From positions 8,370,001 through 8,434,000 of the forward strand of contig NZ_JARXYP010000002.1 in assembly GCF_029893805.1 (NCBI RefSeq): 64,000 nt of DNA, read 5' to 3'. Positions within the stretch are counted from its first letter, which is position 1. Every line of letters starts with the position of its first letter. The position numbers were made by a program, and so were the translations under genes. The notes below the pieces were generated by a model that did no database searches, had not been told where the DNA came from, and saw only the letters and a program-made list of their open reading frames with translations. This stretch comes from Streptomyces sp. SAI-135 (GTDB lineage: Bacteria; Actinomycetota; Actinomycetes; Streptomycetales; Streptomycetaceae). Shown here in pieces: positions 62,477 through 64,000 of this stretch.

Positions 62477-62532
62477 GACGCCGGACGTGCCGGCCCCGGT
62501 GAGGCTTCGGCACGGCCGGCGTCGGTGGTGGA

Positions 62533-63897
62533 TCAGGCGCCGCTCTCGCGCAGCATGTCCTCGCGCTCGACGAGCTTCACCCGCTCGCGGCCCTGCGGCA
62601 CGCCCAGCGCCTTCTCGGCGGCGTCCAGCTTGTACCAGCCCTCCCAGGTGGTGAAGCGGACGTTGCGCTCGGCGAGGAACGCGTCCACGGCCTCCGGCTC
62701 GGGCGAACCGGGCTTCTGGAGGCGGTCGTTCGCGAAGTCGTCCAGGAGGTTCGACACCGTCTCGTTGGCGTCGCCCTTGGTGTGGCCGATGAGTCCGACC
62801 GGGCCGCGCCGGATCCAGCCGGTGACGTACGTCGACTGGAGGTGCTCGCCGCTCTCCTGCATGACCCGGCCGCCCTCGTCCGGGACCGTGCCCGAGTCGA
62901 TGTCCCAGGGCAGCTTGGGCAGCTTGTCGGAGAGGTAGCCGACCGCGCGGTAGACCGCGGTGACGTCCCAGTCCTTGAACTCGCCGGTGCCCTTGACGTT
63001 GCCCGTGCCGTCCAGGGCGGTGCGCTCGGTGCGCAGGCCCACGACCTTGCCGTCCTCGCCGAGGATCTCCGACGGCGACTCGAAGAAGTGCAGGAACAGC
63101 TTGTGCGGGCGGTCGCCGACGTCGCGGATGGCCCAGTTCTCCAGGGTCTTGGCGACCATGTCGGCCTGCTTGTTGCCCCGCCGGGTCTCGATCGAGCCCT
63201 CGTCGTAGTCGATGTCCTCGGGGTCGACGATGACCTCGATGTTCGGGGAGTGGTCCAGCTCCCGCAGCTCCATCGGGGAGAACTTCGCCTGCGCCGGGCC
63301 GCGGCGGCCGAAGACGTGGACCTCCAGCGCCTTGTTGGCCTTCAGGCCCTCGTAGACGTTCGGGGGGATTTCCGTCGGCAGCAGCTCGTCGGCCGTCTTG
63401 GCGAGGATGCGGGCCACGTCCAGGGCGACGTTGCCGACACCGAGCACGGCCACCTTCTCGGCCTCCAGCGGCCAGGTGCGCGGCACGTCCGGGTGGCCGT
63501 CGTACCAGGAGACGAAGTCGGCGGCACCGTAGGAGCCGTCGAGCTCGATGCCCGGTATGCGCAGCTCGCGGTCGGCCGTCGCGCCCGTGGAGAAGATCAC
63601 GGCGTCGTAGAACGCGCGCAGGTCGTCCAGGTTGATGTCGGTCGGGTAGTCGACGTTGCCGAACAGCCGGATCTGCGGCTTGTCGAGCACCTGGTGCAGG
63701 GCCGTGATGATGCCCTTGATCCGGGGGTGGTCCGGAGCCACGCCGTAACGGATCAGTCCGAACGGGGCCGGCATCCGCTCGAAGAGGTCGATGGAGACAC
63801 CGGGTTCGGCGGCCACATCGGACTTGAGCAGCGCGTCGGCGGCGTAGATCCCGGCGGGGCCGGCTCCGACGATGGCTACCCGCAGGGGGCGGGGCAT
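62533..63897 (-). CDS. FprA-type ferredoxin/adrenodoxin-NADP+ reductase
   Basis: 454 residues, the normal size. VAIVGAGPAGIYAADALLKS binds FAD, IRYGVAPDHPRIKGI is the conserved family block, and VLGVGNVALDVARIL binds NADPH. GWIRRGPVGLIGHTKGDA is another family block. The enzyme passes electrons from NADPH to ferredoxins and so to cytochromes P450 or other reductive pathways. A likely iron box lies 46-64 bp upstream of the ATG, which would link it to iron supply. Confidence 0.92.
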   Translation of the reverse strand: MPRPLRVAIVGAGPAGIYAADALLKSDVAAEPGVSIDLFERMPAPFGLIRYGVAPDHPRIKGIITALHQVLDKPQIRLFGNVDYPTDINLDDLRAFYDAVIFSTGATADRELRIPGIELDGSYGAADFVSWYDGHPDVPRTWPLEAEKVAVLGVGNVALDVARILAKTADELLPTEIPPNVYEGLKANKALEVHVFGRRGPAQAKFSPMELRELDHSPNIEVIVDPEDIDYDEGSIETRRGNKQADMVAKTLENWAIRDVGDRPHKLFLHFFESPSEILGEDGKVVGLRTERTALDGTGNVKGTGEFKDWDVTAVYRAVGYLSDKLPKLPWDIDSGTVPDEGGRVMQESGEHLQSTYVTGWIRRGPVGLIGHTKGDANETVSNLLDDFANDRLQKPGSPEPEAVDAFLAERNVRFTTWEGWYKLDAAEKALGVPQGRERVKLVEREDMLRESGA

Positions 63898-63942
63898 GAT
63901 CAGGTTCCCTTCGAGCGGTGACAGATCAACTCGGGGGAAGCC

Positions 63943-63961
63943 TAAGCTAAGGCAAGCCTAA
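63943..63961. promoter_or_regulatory. Putative DmdR1/IdeR iron box
   Basis: On the minus strand the 19 bp read TTAGGCTTGCCTTAGCTTA, matching the TTAGGTTAGGCTAACCTAA iron-box consensus at 13 of 19 positions. It lies 46 bp upstream of the ferredoxin reductase gene. A gene beyond the right edge could share it. Confidence 0.6.
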
Positions 63962-64000
63962 GTCGGTACGCGGGTCCGGTCTATGAGCTCATAAGATCAC

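Overview
The window is high-GC actinobacterial DNA, almost certainly Streptomyces. The gene families are typical of that genus: ROK and LacI-type sugar control, paired XRE/DUF397 regulators, a DUF574 methyltransferase, DUF5709 and DUF5133 proteins, Tat-exported glycosidases, and sugar ABC importers without their own ATPase. GTG and TTG starts are common, short ATGA/GTGA overlaps couple genes, and most long open frames antisense to genes are GC-bias shadows. No tRNA, rRNA, CRISPR array, insertion sequence or prophage was found. The left edge cuts a membrane glycosyltransferase.

Layout. 1-3.7 kb: glycosyltransferase and an exported PAP2/vanadium-haloperoxidase-fold protein. 3.8-13.3 kb: a carbohydrate locus with a divergent BadF-type sugar kinase, a ROK repressor, a CUT1-type importer (binding lipoprotein plus two permeases) and two large cytosolic alpha-toroid proteins that look like polysaccharide lyases. 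13.3-17.6 kb: a P-loop kinase, then NTF2-like, beta-phosphoglucomutase and GH65 disaccharide phosphorylase genes. 17.7-23 kb: membrane glycosyltransferase, Ni/Co transporter, APC permease. 23.3-31.5 kb: DUF5709, soluble transhydrogenase, sulfite-oxidase-like enzyme, MMPL exporter, SpoIIE phosphatase, GH64 beta-1,3-glucanase under a LacI-type operator. 31.7-38.6 kb: acetyltransferase behind a tiny leader ORF, oxidoreductases, then a DUF574/XRE/DUF397/RsbW-like ATPase group. 38.7-46.1 kb: ABC exporter, GlxA-type regulator, a two-gene graspetide RiPP locus (tgmA, tgmB), DUF1232 and a repeat-containing membrane protein. 46.1-49.8 kb: three-subunit molybdenum aldehyde/xanthine oxidoreductase. 49.9-57 kb: an apparently frameshifted gene, a PadR module with a perfect operator, and exported lamin-tail, GH43-AbfB and phosphodiesterase proteins. 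57-64 kb: peptidoglycan-binding protein, secreted hydrolase, orphan binding lipoprotein, MarR regulator, FAD monooxygenase and FprA-type ferredoxin reductase with a likely iron box.

The strongest candidates for something new are the ROK-controlled import-and-lyase locus (3.8-13.3 kb), whose two putative lyases are cytosolic and so would act on imported oligosaccharides, and the minimal graspetide locus (43.2-44.4 kb), which has precursor and ATP-grasp ligase but no neighbouring methyltransferase. Several well-formed cis elements also stand out: the ROK, PadR and LacI-type palindromes, a 14-bp inverted pair between the GlxA-type regulator and its neighbour, a hairpin that would mask a Shine-Dalgarno, and a pentanucleotide repeat before a monooxygenase.
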